A stretch of DNA of 64,000 bases from Silene conica (Eukaryota > Streptophyta > Magnoliopsida > Caryophyllales > Caryophyllaceae): the NCBI GenBank assembly GCA_029255685.2, contig CM055316.2:71873237-71937236 (forward strand). The letters are read 5' to 3'. Shown here piece after piece: positions 35,711 through 48,900 of the stretch. The notes beneath the pieces were generated by a model. It saw only the letters and a list, made by a program, of their open reading frames with translations, was not told where the DNA came from and made no database searches. Both the position numbers and the translations under genes were made by a program. The stretch's first letter is position 1. Every line of letters begins with the position of its first letter.

Positions 35711-38700
35711 TTACAAGCGTGACATGACTACACGTGGATTTTCATATTTGGATTTTTGTACATTAAATTCCTTTGCCATATCTCTCAAAATTGCCTTCTG
35801 AATTTTACCCGTAGAAGTTTTGGGGAGTTGCTCTTGAAACACCACCTTCTTAGGCACCATAAAATGTGGAAGGTTACTCCTACAATGTGCTAAAATTTCT
35901 TCCTCCGTCACATTCTCATCTTGCGCCTTTTTAACCACGAAGGCGCAAGGGCTTTCACCCCACCGTGGATGAGGCATTGCCACCACCGCTGCTTCAGCCA
36001 CCTTTGAATGTCGAAATATCACCCCTTCCACTTCAACACTACTAATATTTTCTCCACCGGATATGATCACGTCTTTTAACCTGTCTTTTATTTCGACATA
36101 GCCATCCGGGTGAATAACACCTATGTCACCCGTGTGAAACCATCCATCTTTGAATGCCTCAATTGTCGCCTTCTCATTTTTAAAGTATCCTTTCATCATC
36201 CCACTTCCACGAATTACAATTTCTCCTACCATTTTTCCGTCGTGAAGGATACTATCCTTTGTTTTTATGTCCTTCACATCCATATCGGCCACTGATAGTA
36301 CACTAATTCCTTGTCGCGCCTTTAAGGCCGACTTGTCTCCTTGTGATAAATTATCCCACTTAGTTTGCCATTCACAGACTAAAGCAGGTCCTGTCGCCTC
36401 CGTAAGCCCATAAGCATGCACCACATCAAACCCAAGCCCCTCCATTTCCTCCAAAAGGGAAGGCGGTGGAGGTGCCCCACCCGTTAAGACTTGAACCCTC
36501 GACCTCATTTTGATACGCTCAACGCGATTCACTTCACGTATCATGTTGAACACTACAGGCGCACAACACATGTGTGTAACACCATGCAATGCGATGTTAT
36601 TATAAATCTCGGACGCAGTTGTCTTACGGATGCATACATTAGTCCCACCTCTAGCCGCTATGCCCCACGTGAAAGTCCATCCATTGCAATGGAACATAGG
36701 TAAGGACCACAGGTAAACAGGTTCGGTCCCCATCTCCCAACCAAGCACCATACTTAAAGTACTAAGGTACGCGCCACGATGACTGTAAACAACTCCCTTA
36801 GGCGCAGAGGTTGTCCCAGAAGTGTAATTAAGCGTGATTGGGTTCCACTCGTCCGTAATCTTAACCTCCACAAAGTTGGGATTTCCCAACAAGATAAGTT
36901 TCTCATAGTCCAATTTGTTGCTCTGCTTTAAGTTGAGAGGATGGTAGTCAACATTTGACATAGGGGGAGAAGAATCATCGCTAACAAAGTCGTGTAAGCG
37001 ACGTACGCCCGTTCCAACTTCATCGTTGTACGGTGGGTAACCAATTTCATTGATGACGATGATTGTGGGTGGTTTTGAGGCATTGTTATTGGCAAATTTC
37101 AAGTCCGTTTTGAGAAGACTAAGAGCTTCACGAGCCTTAGGGATGTACTCATAGTCGACGAAAAGAATCTTAGCCTCGGAATGTTGGAGGATGGTTTTGA
37201 TAGTGTTAGCATCAAGCATGGTGTTAATAGTGTTGAGGACAGCTCCGGCCATGGGTACTGCGAAATGAGCTTCGTATACAGCAGGAATGTTTGGGGCCAA
37301 CACTGATACCTGTAAAATCAAACGGAGAATTTAAGCATTCTGCAAATGATCGATAGAGTCCAATGATCATGACATTAATTTCACTAAGATATTTAAGTTA
37401 GTAATTTCAAATTAAATCACTTACAATTTTTTTTTTTTTGAAAGAAAATCACTTACAATTTAATAACTAAATACTTGTAACTCAATGTTTATATAGTGAA
37501 ATGAAGATAATTTCCGTTTTTAGCTTTAAAACAAAGATAGTCATCAAATATTTTTCTATTTTTGTCACAAAGATGTCTCGAATCACAACCAAATACTTCT
37601 TCCATTCTTATCCAATTAGAGTGGGTCATCGAGTGACATTTTATGTAAATATGTTTGTCCGAGTTGGGACAATATAGACCTTTATTTTGTCATTTTTAGG
37701 AAGATGTAGTGTGCAGTTGAATAGTCCAAATACTAAAGCCATATTTGACAAACGCAGAAGCAGTTTCATAATAACATATAGCGTTAGTAGAGTACGATTA
37801 GTAGATTTTATAGCAAGTTTGACTATTAAATTAAATTAAGCAGAATAAAATAGGTGTTTGGTAATTAGCAGATTGTAGCATAATTAGAACGTTTTCACTT
37901 TTCATGTATAAATCGAATATGTTAATACAATATGCTACTAATAGTAGATTCCGAACAATATGCTATCAGAATATGTTGTTTACCAAACACATGAAAATAG
38001 TAGATTGATTGGTCAACCTACTAATTATGCCGGAATCTACAAATTTCTCAAAATAAGTTGTTTACCAAACAAAACCTCACTTTGTTCAATAATTCAAACT
38101 TATTTTATTTCATCACAGATTCTCATTTATGACGGATATATTCGTCGCAACCGGTCAAAATATTATCCACTTTGGTAGAAAAACACTATTTAGTTAACGG
38201 TCTATATGCTTTGTCTTACACTTAAGTAAGAGAACGTGACGTCGCAAATTTACTACGAATATACAAAATAAAATAAACATATAATATCGTTCGCTAAAAA
38301 CACGTGGTAACAGTATGCTTTAACGTTTAAGTATGAGTTTTTTGTCAGATAACATCTAACATTTACACTGTCTGTAGAAATAGTACCTAAAGTTATTTTT
38401 TTTGCCCAACAACACCTAACATTTTCTTTATTTTGTCTAATAACACCAAAATCAGTTTTCCGTCAAAAAAAGTCGAGATTCCGTCTTGACTAACGGTGAA
38501 ATTGATTTGACCTTATTTCTTCATTCTTTCTTTTCCACTGACTGGTGCATTGTTAAAGTAATTGACAATAAATCTTATTCTTAAGTGACTTATTTTCATT
38601 CAACAAGCCATTTATAACACTTTTTTTTGCCAATAACTCTTATCTTCATCAATCCACTTGAAAAAGCAACACCCACGCAACCCCGTCTCTGGATGAGCTT

Positions 38701-41700
38701 GAATAAGACATTGGGTTGAAAGGATGTTGAGAGAAAAGGAGAAAACCAAACAAAGTAAGCCCAATTTGGGGTTTTAATTTGAAAATTGAGAAACTAAATA
38801 ACTAAGGGGAGGTTACATAAGTATTTAATTGGAGGAACATTAAGTTTAATTGAAGGGGAATTAGCAAAAGGGAAAATTGGGTTTAGAAAAGGATGATGAA
38901 GAGGTAATTAAATGCATCAAAGGAAAAGAAAGAAGCGTCAAATCAAATTTACCGTTACTCAAGACGGAATATTGGCTTTTTTTGACGGAAAACTGATTTT
39001 GGTGTTATTAGACAAAAAACAGAAAATGTTAGGTGTTGTTGGGCAAAAAAAATAACTTTAGGTACTATTTTTACAGACAGTGTAAATGTTAGGTGCTATA
39101 TAACAAAAAACTCTTTAAGTATCGACAAGATGTTTGGTTGGATTATTAAGTATTGTCAGTTGTTAATTAGAGGTCGACAAATACTACCCCATTCGATTTG
39201 ATTGCTTCATTTCCTAAATGTGTTTTCCACCATCTAAAGTCATTTGTTTATATTTTCGGCACAAATCCGAAGAGAAAAAAGAGACCGTGTGTGGACTTAT
39301 GACTATTATTAGTGGACGTCTCTTATTCGTGACGAACAATCTTCTTTATAAATTGACTATAAATAATACTCCGTACCTCTTTTATAACAAAATAGGTGGG
39401 GAAAAGCAGGGGAAATTGAGCACCTCAGAGATAGATTACGCTATAGTATACTACCTCTATTCATATTCACTTTGCATGTTTGTTTTTTCACGTTTGTCAA
39501 CGCAGCTTTTATGTGTTAAATATCTTTAGGTACGTATTTGCAAAAATTATAAAAGTTAGATATTTTTAATGTACTTGTAAGACGAATCAAACAAGATCCC
39601 ACATGAATATATTTTCTCTTACGTATTAGGAGAAAATTAAAATTAAATGTTCACCTGTGAATATTGTACAAAAATAGAAATATGCAAAGTGGATATGAAT
39701 GGAGGCAGTATTTCATTGAATTGTAATTTATTTTCGCAGTATGAATTGTATTCAATACAGTACTTTTTGCTCATTTGTTTCCATTTACATACCCTTTAAC
39801 TAAAAACACTCTATACCTAATTCTTTCTCAATAATAAACCCTAAAACATCTAAAATTAATTAAATCGACGCCTTAATTTGCTTTAATCCCAGTACACATT
39901 ATTAAGGATGATAACTTGAAACTAGAACTTGATATTTGATTCATTAATTACAATTAAAAATTCAATTAATATTGTCTTTTCTTTGCTCTGCTAAAGCTTT
40001 TGCATTTTTTTTGGAGATTTTGGTTGTTTGTTAACGGCGAGGTGGAGGCGTTGGTGAAGGATGGCAGGAGAAAGGCAGCGCATACGTTGGACGACGACAG
40101 GTGTCAGATTGTGATAGTTGTGTACTTGTGTGATCATGGAGAGCCAAAGTAAAAGTAGCTAAGTAGGGCCAATGGTAGATTCACCGAGCGAGTGAAAAGG
40201 GTGCGCCATCGGTTCTATAAAGGGATGGTCGATGCTCGGGTGAGAGATGATGGTGGGTCGCCGGAGGGCGTCGAGGTGGTTGCCTTAAGAGTCAGTTGGG
40301 TGGTTAGGGAGTGTGTGGAAAATGCCCGACTTTTTTCGTAGTCTTTTTTTTTGTAGTACCCAGATAATCAGTTGGGTTGGAAATGGGAGGGTAATTCCGT
40401 CAAAAGTGTACTGTGCTGAGTAAATTGTGTACTGTAAAATTGAATAAGTTACATTATATCCATCTCAATTAATTATTATTTATTTCCATTTTGATTATAT
40501 TAATGAATTGTTATCTATTTAAACTTACTCCTTCCATTTTTTTCCATTCAATACATTTGTTTTTTCACGTGTGTCAACGCACGTTTTACGTAATTAATAT
40601 CTTTAGATACGGATTTGTAAAAATTATAAAAGTTACTGTATATATTTTCATTGCACTTGTAAAGACGAATTAAATAAGATCCTGCATAAATATACTTTTT
40701 CTTACATATTGAGAGCAAGTTAGAATGTTTGTTTGTAAATAGTGTAGAAAAAGTAAATGTATTGAATGGAAAAAAATAAAGGAGTATTTTATTTCATTAT
40801 CACAAAATATAAACCTATATCATTGGCTAAAACACGTGGTAGCAATATGCCTGAACGTTTAAGTACTGACAAGAAGTTTGGTTGGTGGAAGTATTGTCCG
40901 TTGTTAATCAGAGGTCCACAAATACTACCCCCTCGATTTGTTTGCTTCATTGCCTAAACGTGTTTTCCACCATCTACATCGACCATTTTAGTCATTTGTT
41001 AGTATATTTTTGGCACAACCCCAAAGCCAAAAAAAAGGACCGTTTGTGGATTTATATAACTATTACTAAAATTAAGTGTGACCGTTTGTGGACTTACTAC
41101 TATTATTAAAAATTTAAAATTAAGTATGGTGAATATGGTCTTTCTTCAATAATATTTTGTGATTAATGAATGAGAAATAAACAATTATATTAGAGTAGAT
41201 TACGCTATAGTATACTATAATAAGAACAAATCAATATTACGAATTAAGTTACATTCCGTCTATCTCGATTAATTGTTATTTATTCCATTTTGGTTATATC
41301 AATCAATTGTCATCGATTTTTAGTTTTATTCGCAAAAATATGTTACTACTATACATTTTAGACGCAAAAATATGACAAAACGGAGAGAATATTATATTAA
41401 ATTTATTCGCAAAAACTGTTAAAGTATACTAGGGAGATTAAGTTTAGATGAGTGTAATAAACTAATACCTAAAAATATGGTACTACTATACTTTTTAAAT
41501 CTTTGTGATACATCGAATATACTCCCTAATATTCTAAATAAATATCCGAATTTGTATTTTCGTCTAGTCACAATATTGTCTTATTTCTCGTTTTTGGTAA
41601 ACTTTTATATTTTTTTAATTACTTTACCCACAATAATATTTCAGTTTAGCCCACAACACTACTTATTTTAATCACTCTACCAACACTAATAATCAATAAT

Positions 41701-42742
41701 ACCTTCGCTCTCTCACACCTTCTTAGACCATCATTTTTACTCACTCTTAATTTCACTTTAATTATCTTGACACACCTTCAACCAACTTTCACCCTCCAAT
41801 TCAGACGGTAACGACCTAGGGGAATCAACTCAATCATTTTCCACTCATTTCCATTTTTTAAATTTCCAATCATTTACTACATTTTCTACCCACCAAATAA
41901 TTGAATAAGCCAATAACACTTTGATACGTCAGAGGTCACCAAGAAGATCACCAACTGATATCAGGGTCACAAGTTGACCTCGAAAACTTCAGGGTCACCA
42001 AAATTAGTTTCATAATCACGTAATTACCCTGACCCAACAACGTCGCGACCTCCTTGACGATCTTGCTTGGGGGATGGTCTTACCACAAACAATACTTTAC
42101 CTTATTTAATTCAATTACTTAACTATCGTGCCAGTATCTAATTGGAACAATTATTTAGAATAGGAGGGAGTATAAGTCATGGGCGGATTTGGGGTTGATA
42201 GAGTAGGCATGTGCCACCCCAACATAAAAATAAGAATAATTTCTGAACATAATTTTTCCAAAAATGTGTTGAGCTTAGTGGTCAAAGGTGACTATAACAA
42301 AACTGAGGATGGAGGTTCAAATCTCATAACCAAACTTCTCAACCTCCTCCGTTTTCAGCTGTGACGAATAGTGTCTATTTTGAATGAAAATTTGTTTAAT
42401 AAACATGAATGAGAAACTCGAAAGTGAAAGTGAAATTGAATTGGGAAACGAATAAAAGGATAAACGAAATATTATACGAGAAACATAAAACAGAAAAAGT
42501 TTAATAAATAGGGTAAGAAAAATGGAAAAAGAAAAAGAACTCACGACTTGGTTGTTTTGGATACCAAGGGAGTGAAGTGAGGAAGCAAGGCGACGACAAC
42601 GGTCATAAGTCTGAGACCAAGTGAACCTTGCTTCACCATAGATGATAGACGTACGGTCAGCATAGAACATTGAAGCTCTCTTCAGGAATGTTATTGGAGA
42701 TAAAGCACTGTAGTTTGCCTCACATTTGTACAACTTATCCAT
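35711..42742 (-). CDS. Peroxisomal acyl-activating enzyme (AMP-binding acyl-CoA ligase)
   Basis: The enzyme activates a carboxylic acid to its acyl-AMP and then acyl-CoA. Two exons, 42742-42545 and 37309-35711, join in phase 0 to 598 residues. Motifs: AMP-binding P-loop YTSGTTSAPKGVVYSH (about residue 228), HAYGLTEATGP, GWFHTGDIG, KDVIISGGENISS, and the C-terminal LPKTSTGKIQ with the catalytic lysine. The protein ends MSRL; SRL is a type 1 peroxisomal targeting signal. Architecture fits the plant clade of benzoate/butyrate-CoA-ligase-like acyl-activating enzymes. The substrate cannot be read from sequence. The single 5235-bp intron is full of transposons (a MULE and two Stowaway-like MITEs). 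A TATA-like box lies at 42871-42879. No coding lesion is seen, so the gene may well be active. Confidence 0.9.
38335..39113. mobile_element. Mutator-like element (MULE) with long terminal inverted repeats, 779 bp
   Basis: The ends are GAGTTTTTTGTCAGATAACA and its near complement ending ACAAAAAACTC. The inverted repeats extend roughly 150 bp inward (e.g. CCCAACAACACCTAACATTT against AAATGTTAGGTGTTGTTGGG, with slight changes). A 9-bp duplication TTTAAGTAT flanks it at 38326-38334 and 39114-39122. Long TIRs with a 9-bp target are the Mutator signature. There is no transposase. The related segment at about 40860 is an empty site. Confidence 0.9.
39451..39708. mobile_element. Stowaway-like MITE copy 1, 258 bp
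   Basis: CTACCTCTATTCATATTCAC and its complement GATATGAATGGAGGCAG, flanked by TA at both ends. The interior (TATCTTTAGGTACGTATTTG, TTGTAAGACGAATCAAACAA) is shared with copies at 40528 and 42921. Confidence 0.8.
40528..40784. mobile_element. Stowaway-like MITE copy 2, 257 bp
   Basis: CTCCTTCCATTTTTTTCCAT with complementary right end ATGGAAAAAAATAAAGGAG, TA on both sides. Interior homologous to copies 1 and 3 in the same orientation as copy 1. Confidence 0.8.
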
Positions 42743-42870
42743 TATTATCCTCCTCTATTTTTTTTTTCTGCTCTAATTTTCAAAATTTAATTTATTTCTT
42801 TTAAATTAAGGAGAGTAAATGTTAGTTTTGATTGATGGGTGTTTGGCCTTTGGGTGACTAAAGAAGTGAG

Positions 42871-42879
42871 TATATATAG
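42871..42879 (-). promoter_or_regulatory. TATA-like box of the acyl-activating enzyme gene
   Basis: TCTATATATA on the minus strand about 130 bp upstream of the start codon, plausible as core promoter. Confidence 0.45.
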
Positions 42880-42920
42880 AGTCCAATTGCCAGATGAGAT
42901 AGCTAAGATCTATATCTATA

Positions 42921-43178
42921 CTTCCTCCATTTTTATCCAAATACCATATTTGCTTTTTGTACACTATTCACCCAACAACTTTCAATCTCAATTTTCTCTC
43001 AATACGTAAGAAAAAATATATTCATGTGGGTCTTGTTTAATTCGTCTTTACGAGTACATTGAAAATATATAACTTTTATAATTTTTACAAATACGTAGTT
43101 AAAGATATGAAGCACGCAAAACTTGCGTTGGCAAACGTGAATAAAGCAAATAGGGTATTTGGATAAAAATGGAGGAAG
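42921..43178. mobile_element. Stowaway-like MITE copy 3 in the enzyme promoter, 258 bp
   Basis: CTTCCTCCATTTTTATCCAA and its complement TTGGATAAAAATGGAGGAAG are essentially perfect inverted repeats, flanked by TA. It belongs to the same family as copies 1 and 2 but in opposite orientation. It ends about 180 bp upstream of the start codon, just upstream of the TATA-like box. Of the three copies it has the best-preserved ends, so it is probably the youngest. Confidence 0.85.
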
Positions 43179-44345
43179 TATAATTTATAAAAGGGCTAGC
43201 TTGAGCACTATATTATGACACGTGGCAGTCTTAAGATCTCCTAGAAATAAGTTGTGTTTATCATTTTGATTAATCCTACAATTAATAATTAATGAAAACG
43301 TCATAATCAATTTACTATTTACCAATAACTAATTTCTTTTCCAAACATTAAACACATTATCCAAGTAAAAGAATGGGTGGAGTTAAGGTTTTAGTCAAAC
43401 GAAGAGTCATATATACAATGACATAAAAATGCGAGATTGAGCAGTTAACTAAAGAAAAAGCGGCGGAATAAAATTACATGATAGATTAATTTTTTTCTGA
43501 GCAAATATTAAAATAGAACACGAAAACGTAAAGTAGTAAACATCATTCTTACGTAAACACCCGTCTCCATTTTGTTACTACACTCCATAATCACAACAAT
43601 TATCCATTTTTAATGCAAAACTTTGCATATTCTATAATTATGAAAATTCAACAAATTTTTCATCTTCTTATTGTTACTCTATTCCATAATCACAATATTT
43701 ATCCCGCTTTAATGCAAAAATTTTCATATTCTATAATTATGAAATTCAACAAATTCTATATATAAAAGTAGAACAATTGATAAAAACTCTAATATATTCC
43801 TAGCAAAAAAATCATGGAAAAGTCCATCCTTTTATGTTTTACTCCATTCTCATTTGTTTGTTTTTTCAAAGTTTTATGATGAAGAGATTAGAGAAAAAAT
43901 AGATGAAAATAGAAGAATATAACAAGCATTTGTGATATATAGTTTGTTCTTAACGTTGTCGAATGTTGATGATGACATTTGAGATCGTCAATTATCAAAT
44001 ATGACTATTTCAAATTTTATAGTTTCTATTGATAGAATCACGTTTCAGTGAAATTTATAATGTATTCAAAACTGATAATGTGTAGTTAATTTGTTGGGAC
44101 TGCATTATGTACAATAATAAATTATAGATGTATCGACTAAGCAAAACAAGTTTAGTGTAAGCGCATAGTACTCCGTTATCTCATATATTGTCGATTAAAG
44201 GATAACATGTTTTTTTATCTTTTAAAGTGGGAATGTTTCATGAATATGTATGTAATTTTATCTATAATACTTATCTCATTTAATTTTTTTTCCCATTTGA
44301 TTAAACGGTTAAAAGAAATTGAGTGAAAAATATTTTAATTATTAT
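43179..44345. other. AT-rich region with Helitron-like and tandemly duplicated sequence
   Basis: The segment 43185-43250 (GGGCTAGCTTGAGC, then GACACGTGGCAG) resembles the Helitron 5' part at 56286. The segment 43430-43550 resembles 56050-56165. A ~99-bp unit is duplicated at about 43578-43770 (TCCATAATCACAA ... TCTATAATTATGAAA). No gene is seen. Confidence 0.5.
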
Positions 44346-44369
44346 CACTACTACAAATATAGGTTTAGG

Positions 44370-44935
44370 AGACGGGGCTAATGGAACGAAATTTTGCGGA
44401 ACCGTCCTAATGTGTCAGTAAAGATGCGCGGGATTTTTTAATTCAGAAATACAAGACGGTTCCCAATATAACCCGTCTTTATTTGTTCAAAATAAACCAA
44501 AGAGAACGGTTAAAATACTTAACCGTGCTCTTTGGTTATGAATTAAAAAGATAAGAGAACGGTTGCCTAGAGAACCGTGCTCTTTGCTTTTCTAAAAGAA
44601 GACGGTTGCCTAGGGAACCGTTCTCTTTTCTTTTCATTAAAACTAAAAGAGCACGGTTGCCTAAGGAACCGTTCTCTTTTCTTTTCATTAAAACTAAAAG
44701 AGCACGGTTGCCTAAGGAACCGTTCTCTTTGCTTCTAAAAGAAGACGGTTGCTTTCTGAACCGTTCTCTTTGCTTTTCATAAAAATTAAACAAACGTAGC
44801 ATACAGTACAACTGCAAAACCTTCGAAATTCTGAAGTCTGCGAAAGTCTGCTGCAAAACCTCCTTCACTAAGCAACCGTCTTCTTTCAATCGTCCGTCAT
44901 AGTTTCTTTCAATCGTCCGTCATAGTCTTTCAAGT
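44370..44935. repeat. Left subterminal repeat array of CACTA 1
   Basis: More than ten copies of AACCGTTCTCTT or its complement AGAGAACGGTT, spaced at about 20-60 bp, with CTTTTCATTAAAACTAAAAG linkers. In CACTA elements such arrays bind the element-encoded DNA-binding protein. Confidence 0.85.
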
Positions 44936-45909
44936 GAGTAATTGAAGTCCCCTTGGCAACCTTGTTTGAATTACCAATCGAAATTCTGAAGTCTTGCTAT
45001 CAATCGTCCATCATAGTTTCTTCTTCACCAAGCAACTGAACCATAATCGTACGCCCTCTTTCTCCTTTACTCTTGTTTGAATTACCAATTTTCTCGATTT
45101 TATTTGGGTTATTATGTTTTATGAATGTTTATGTGGTTTTGTTGTTGAATATATGATGTATAATTTGTGGTTTTTGTTTGTAACAAACACCAATTTTGAT
45201 GTTGAATAAAAGAACGTATATGATGTTGAATAAAAGAACGTATAAAAGAACCTTGTTGTTGAATATATGATGTTGAACAAACGTAGCATACAGTACGTTT
45301 TGATGTTTGTAACCTCTGCATTCCTGCCCTCATTTGAGACCGTTTGAAGGGGTGAACTGGTTTGATACAATACGTGCTCAATTCCTGGTCTCTTCATAAA
45401 AGAAGTGGATTAAGGGGTGAACTGGTTTCCCTTCAATATAGGATATTACAAATATGACCTAAAAAAGTGAAACCTTGTTGGATTACTGACCACCAATGTC
45501 TTCGCTTAGTGTGCTCCACAATTCTATCAAGGATGTACTGATGTAGTATGTCTTCTAGCCACTCGTGAGTTATATACCTCCACTAATTCACAGATACCTT
45601 AGAATGTCTTAGTATGTTCCACAGTTTTTTCTTAGTGGCTAATAGACTTACACTGATTATTTTGTCGTTCGCTACAAGTATGCTAAGCACTATACTTTGA
45701 GCAAGGACTAAGGGTAGGGAACAAGGGGTTCGGTTGTTGCTAGTGCAGTAAACACAATAAGAGTGTAAGATGATGTTCCACAGAAACTGTTGTTGCTTCA
45801 CATAATTACGAGTAGCGACCTGTCTTCAATCATGTTTTATGTGTTTTTGTGATGTCAAAATGTAGTGTTTATTTAATTGGTGGTTTGTTTTGTAATTATG
45901 TAGCCGAAT

Positions 45910-48900
45910 ATGGCTCGTACTTGGATGATTAATGGGAAAAAGGGCGAAGTAGAATATGATGCCGGGTTAGCTGAATTTTATGACTTCGTAATAAAGAACG
46001 TGAAAGACAAATCTAGTATGGCGTGCCCTTGTGATATGTGCCGGAATATTAGGTATATGAGCTTTGGAGATGTAAGAATACATTTAAATAAGACAAATTT
46101 TAATCCAAAATACACTTGTTGGATTTTCCATATAGAATCAAAAAATTTAGATGGAATAGATGTCCAATTTGGGGAGATTGAGAGAGAAACATGCTTGAGT
46201 GACGATGAAGAGCCCGATGAGTCTAATTCACTAGAAGATCCGGGTTGTAATATGAATACTGAGGCAGGAGATGGGTGTGACGATATGTTGGATAAATCAT
46301 GGGGAGATATGTTTGGAGGTGATGAGCAAGAAGGTATTGTAGATGAAACGGATGAGGATCTTGATGAAAATGATTTGGAGGATATTAGTGTTGTATTGGA
46401 GAAATTGAAAGATTCTGAAGTGCCTCTTTATAGTAGTTGTAAGCACACTAAATTGGCAGCTCTTGTTAAGTTATATAATTTAAAAGCAACAAATGGGTGG
46501 AGTGACAAGAGTTTCACAGACTTCCTGAAATTATTAAAGGACATGCTCCCCGAAAATAATGTACTTCCTGATCGTACATATGAGGCAAAGAAGATACTTA
46601 GGGGAATTGGTATGAAATATGAAAAAATCCACGCATGTCCCAATGATTGCATATTATATCGCAAAAGATATGCTAATCTCACTAGTTGTCCAGTGTGTAA
46701 GGAATGGCGATATCAAAAGAAGGAGGGGATCCCAGCTAAAGTTTTGTGGTACTTTCCAATAATTCCTAGGTTGATACGATTATTTTCGAATAAAGATGAT
46801 GCCAAATTACTCACATGGCATAGTACATCAAAAGCAAATGATGGAAAGTTGAGACACCCGGCCGATGGGAAAGACTGGAAGTTTATTGATGCAAAATATC
46901 CCGAGTTTGGCAAAGAACCCAGAAATCTCCGCCTTGCACTCTCCACTGATGGGATGAATCCCTTTGGAAATTTGAGTAGTCAACATAGTACTTGGCCGGT
47001 GTTTTTAGCTATTTACAATTTGCCTCCATATCTTTGCATGAAACGAAAATATTTGATGTTGTCTTTATTGATTTCTGGTCCTAAAGAACCTGGTAATGAT
47101 ATAGATGTCTACTTAGAGCCTCTTCTTGACGATTTGAGATTGTTGTGGGATGAAGGGATACGAGTGTTTGATGCCTACCAGAATAGTTATTTCAATTTGA
47201 AAGCAATGTTACTATGTACTATTTCTGACTTTCCTGCGTATGGTAATCTATCTGGACACACTGTGCACGGGAAAGAGGCTTGCCCCTTGTGTGGAGAAGA
47301 TGTCGATTCTTGTTATTTGAAGTTTTCTCGTAAGCAAGCGTACTTGGGATACCGTAGGTTCTTGGACCCTGATCATTCATATCGTAAACTACAAAAACCA
47401 TTCAATGGAAAACCTGAACATCGATCTCCTCCTAAGATATTAACCGGTCATGAAGTATATGAAAGAGTGAAAAAAATTGAGATAACTTATGGGAAGAAGG
47501 GTTCTAAATTAGCGTCTCGGGGATATAAGAAGATGTCTCCTCTTTTTGAAAAACTTCCATATTGGCGTGACCTTTCTATAAGATATTGCTTAGATGTTAT
47601 GCATATTGAGAAAAATGTGTGTGACAATATAATCAACACTCTTCTGAATGTTCCGAATAAGTCAAAAGACAACACATCAGCTAGGATGGACATGGTGGAT
47701 ATGAAAATCAGACCTGAGTTGGCACCAGAAAAGAAAGGAACACGATATTATTTGCCTCCGGCTGCTCATACACTTTCAAGAAAGGAGAAAACAGAGTTTT
47801 GTGAGTGCTTAAGTAGTGTTAAAGTGCCGGAGGGATATTCTTCCAATATCAGCAGCCTAGTATCAATGACAGATCTTAAGCTTGTTGGTTTAAAGTCTCA
47901 TGATTGTCATACTTTTGATGCAACAACTACTACCAGTGGCTATACGTTCGATTTTACCTAAAAAAGTTCGATTCGCCATAAGTAGGTTTTGCTTTTTCTT
48001 CAATGCCATATGCAATAAAGTGTTAGATCCCAAGGAGTTGGAGTCTTTGCAAAAACTAATTGTCACTTCTCTTTGTCAATTGGAAATGTACTTTCCTCCT
48101 TCATTTTTCACAATAATGGTGCATTTAACTGTACACTTGGTTAGAGAAATCAAATACCTTGGTCCAGTTTATCTAAGGTATCAATATCCTTTTGAGAGAT
48201 TGATGAAAGTGTATAAGGATTATACATCTAATAGATATCGTCCTGAAGGGTCTATTGCTGAGCGTGCAATCACGGATGAAGCACTTTTTTATTGCTATGC
48301 ACACTTGTCAGATTCTGAGCTACCTGGGATTCCTAAGAATAGGCACAGTGAGTGGATGATGGGCAAAGGTCTTAGGGGCCATGTTCGTCTAGATATGGCA
48401 ACTGAGAAATGGCATATAGCACATACATATGTTCTTCATAACGAGGATGAGGTACAGCCGTACATTGAGGAACACAAGGCATTGTTGAAGGCGAAGCATC
48501 GAAATAAATCAGAGATGTGGATCGCAAGTGAGCATAATAAGACTTTTAGAGTTTGGTTCAAGGGTCGAGTTATAGAAGACTTGCAACAATATCCTGAGTA
48601 TATTTCTTCTAGATTACAGAGGCTTTGTTTTGGGCCTAAGACTTTTGCATCGTCTTATACTGGTTATGCCGTTAATGGATCCACCTTTTACACTCGTGGG
48701 CAAGATGACATGAGCACGATGCAAAATAGTGGTGTTAGTGTAGAGGCAGAAGGCATGCATTTTGCTAGTTCGAAAGATAAGAAACCAATTTTAAGTCAAA
48801 TGCATTATTATGGATTCATTGAAGAGATTTGGGAGTTAGATTACACAGATTTTCTAATACCTATATTTGGATGCAAGTGGATTGAAACTACTAGTGGAGT

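Larger units (their letters stand above)
37310..42544 (-). other. 5.2-kb intron of the acyl-activating enzyme gene
   Basis: The splice sites are GT at 42544-42543 and AG at 37311-37310 on the minus strand. Beyond the MULE and MITEs listed separately, it contains two diverged copies of a several-hundred-base segment (about 38240-39455 without the MULE, and 40800-41215). A GC-richer patch at 40020-40340 has no motif I recognise. No other gene is seen. Confidence 0.7.

Noticed and set aside
40020-40340. GC-richer patch in the acyl-activating enzyme intron as a hidden gene
   Set aside because: No frame stays open and no motif was recognised on either strand.
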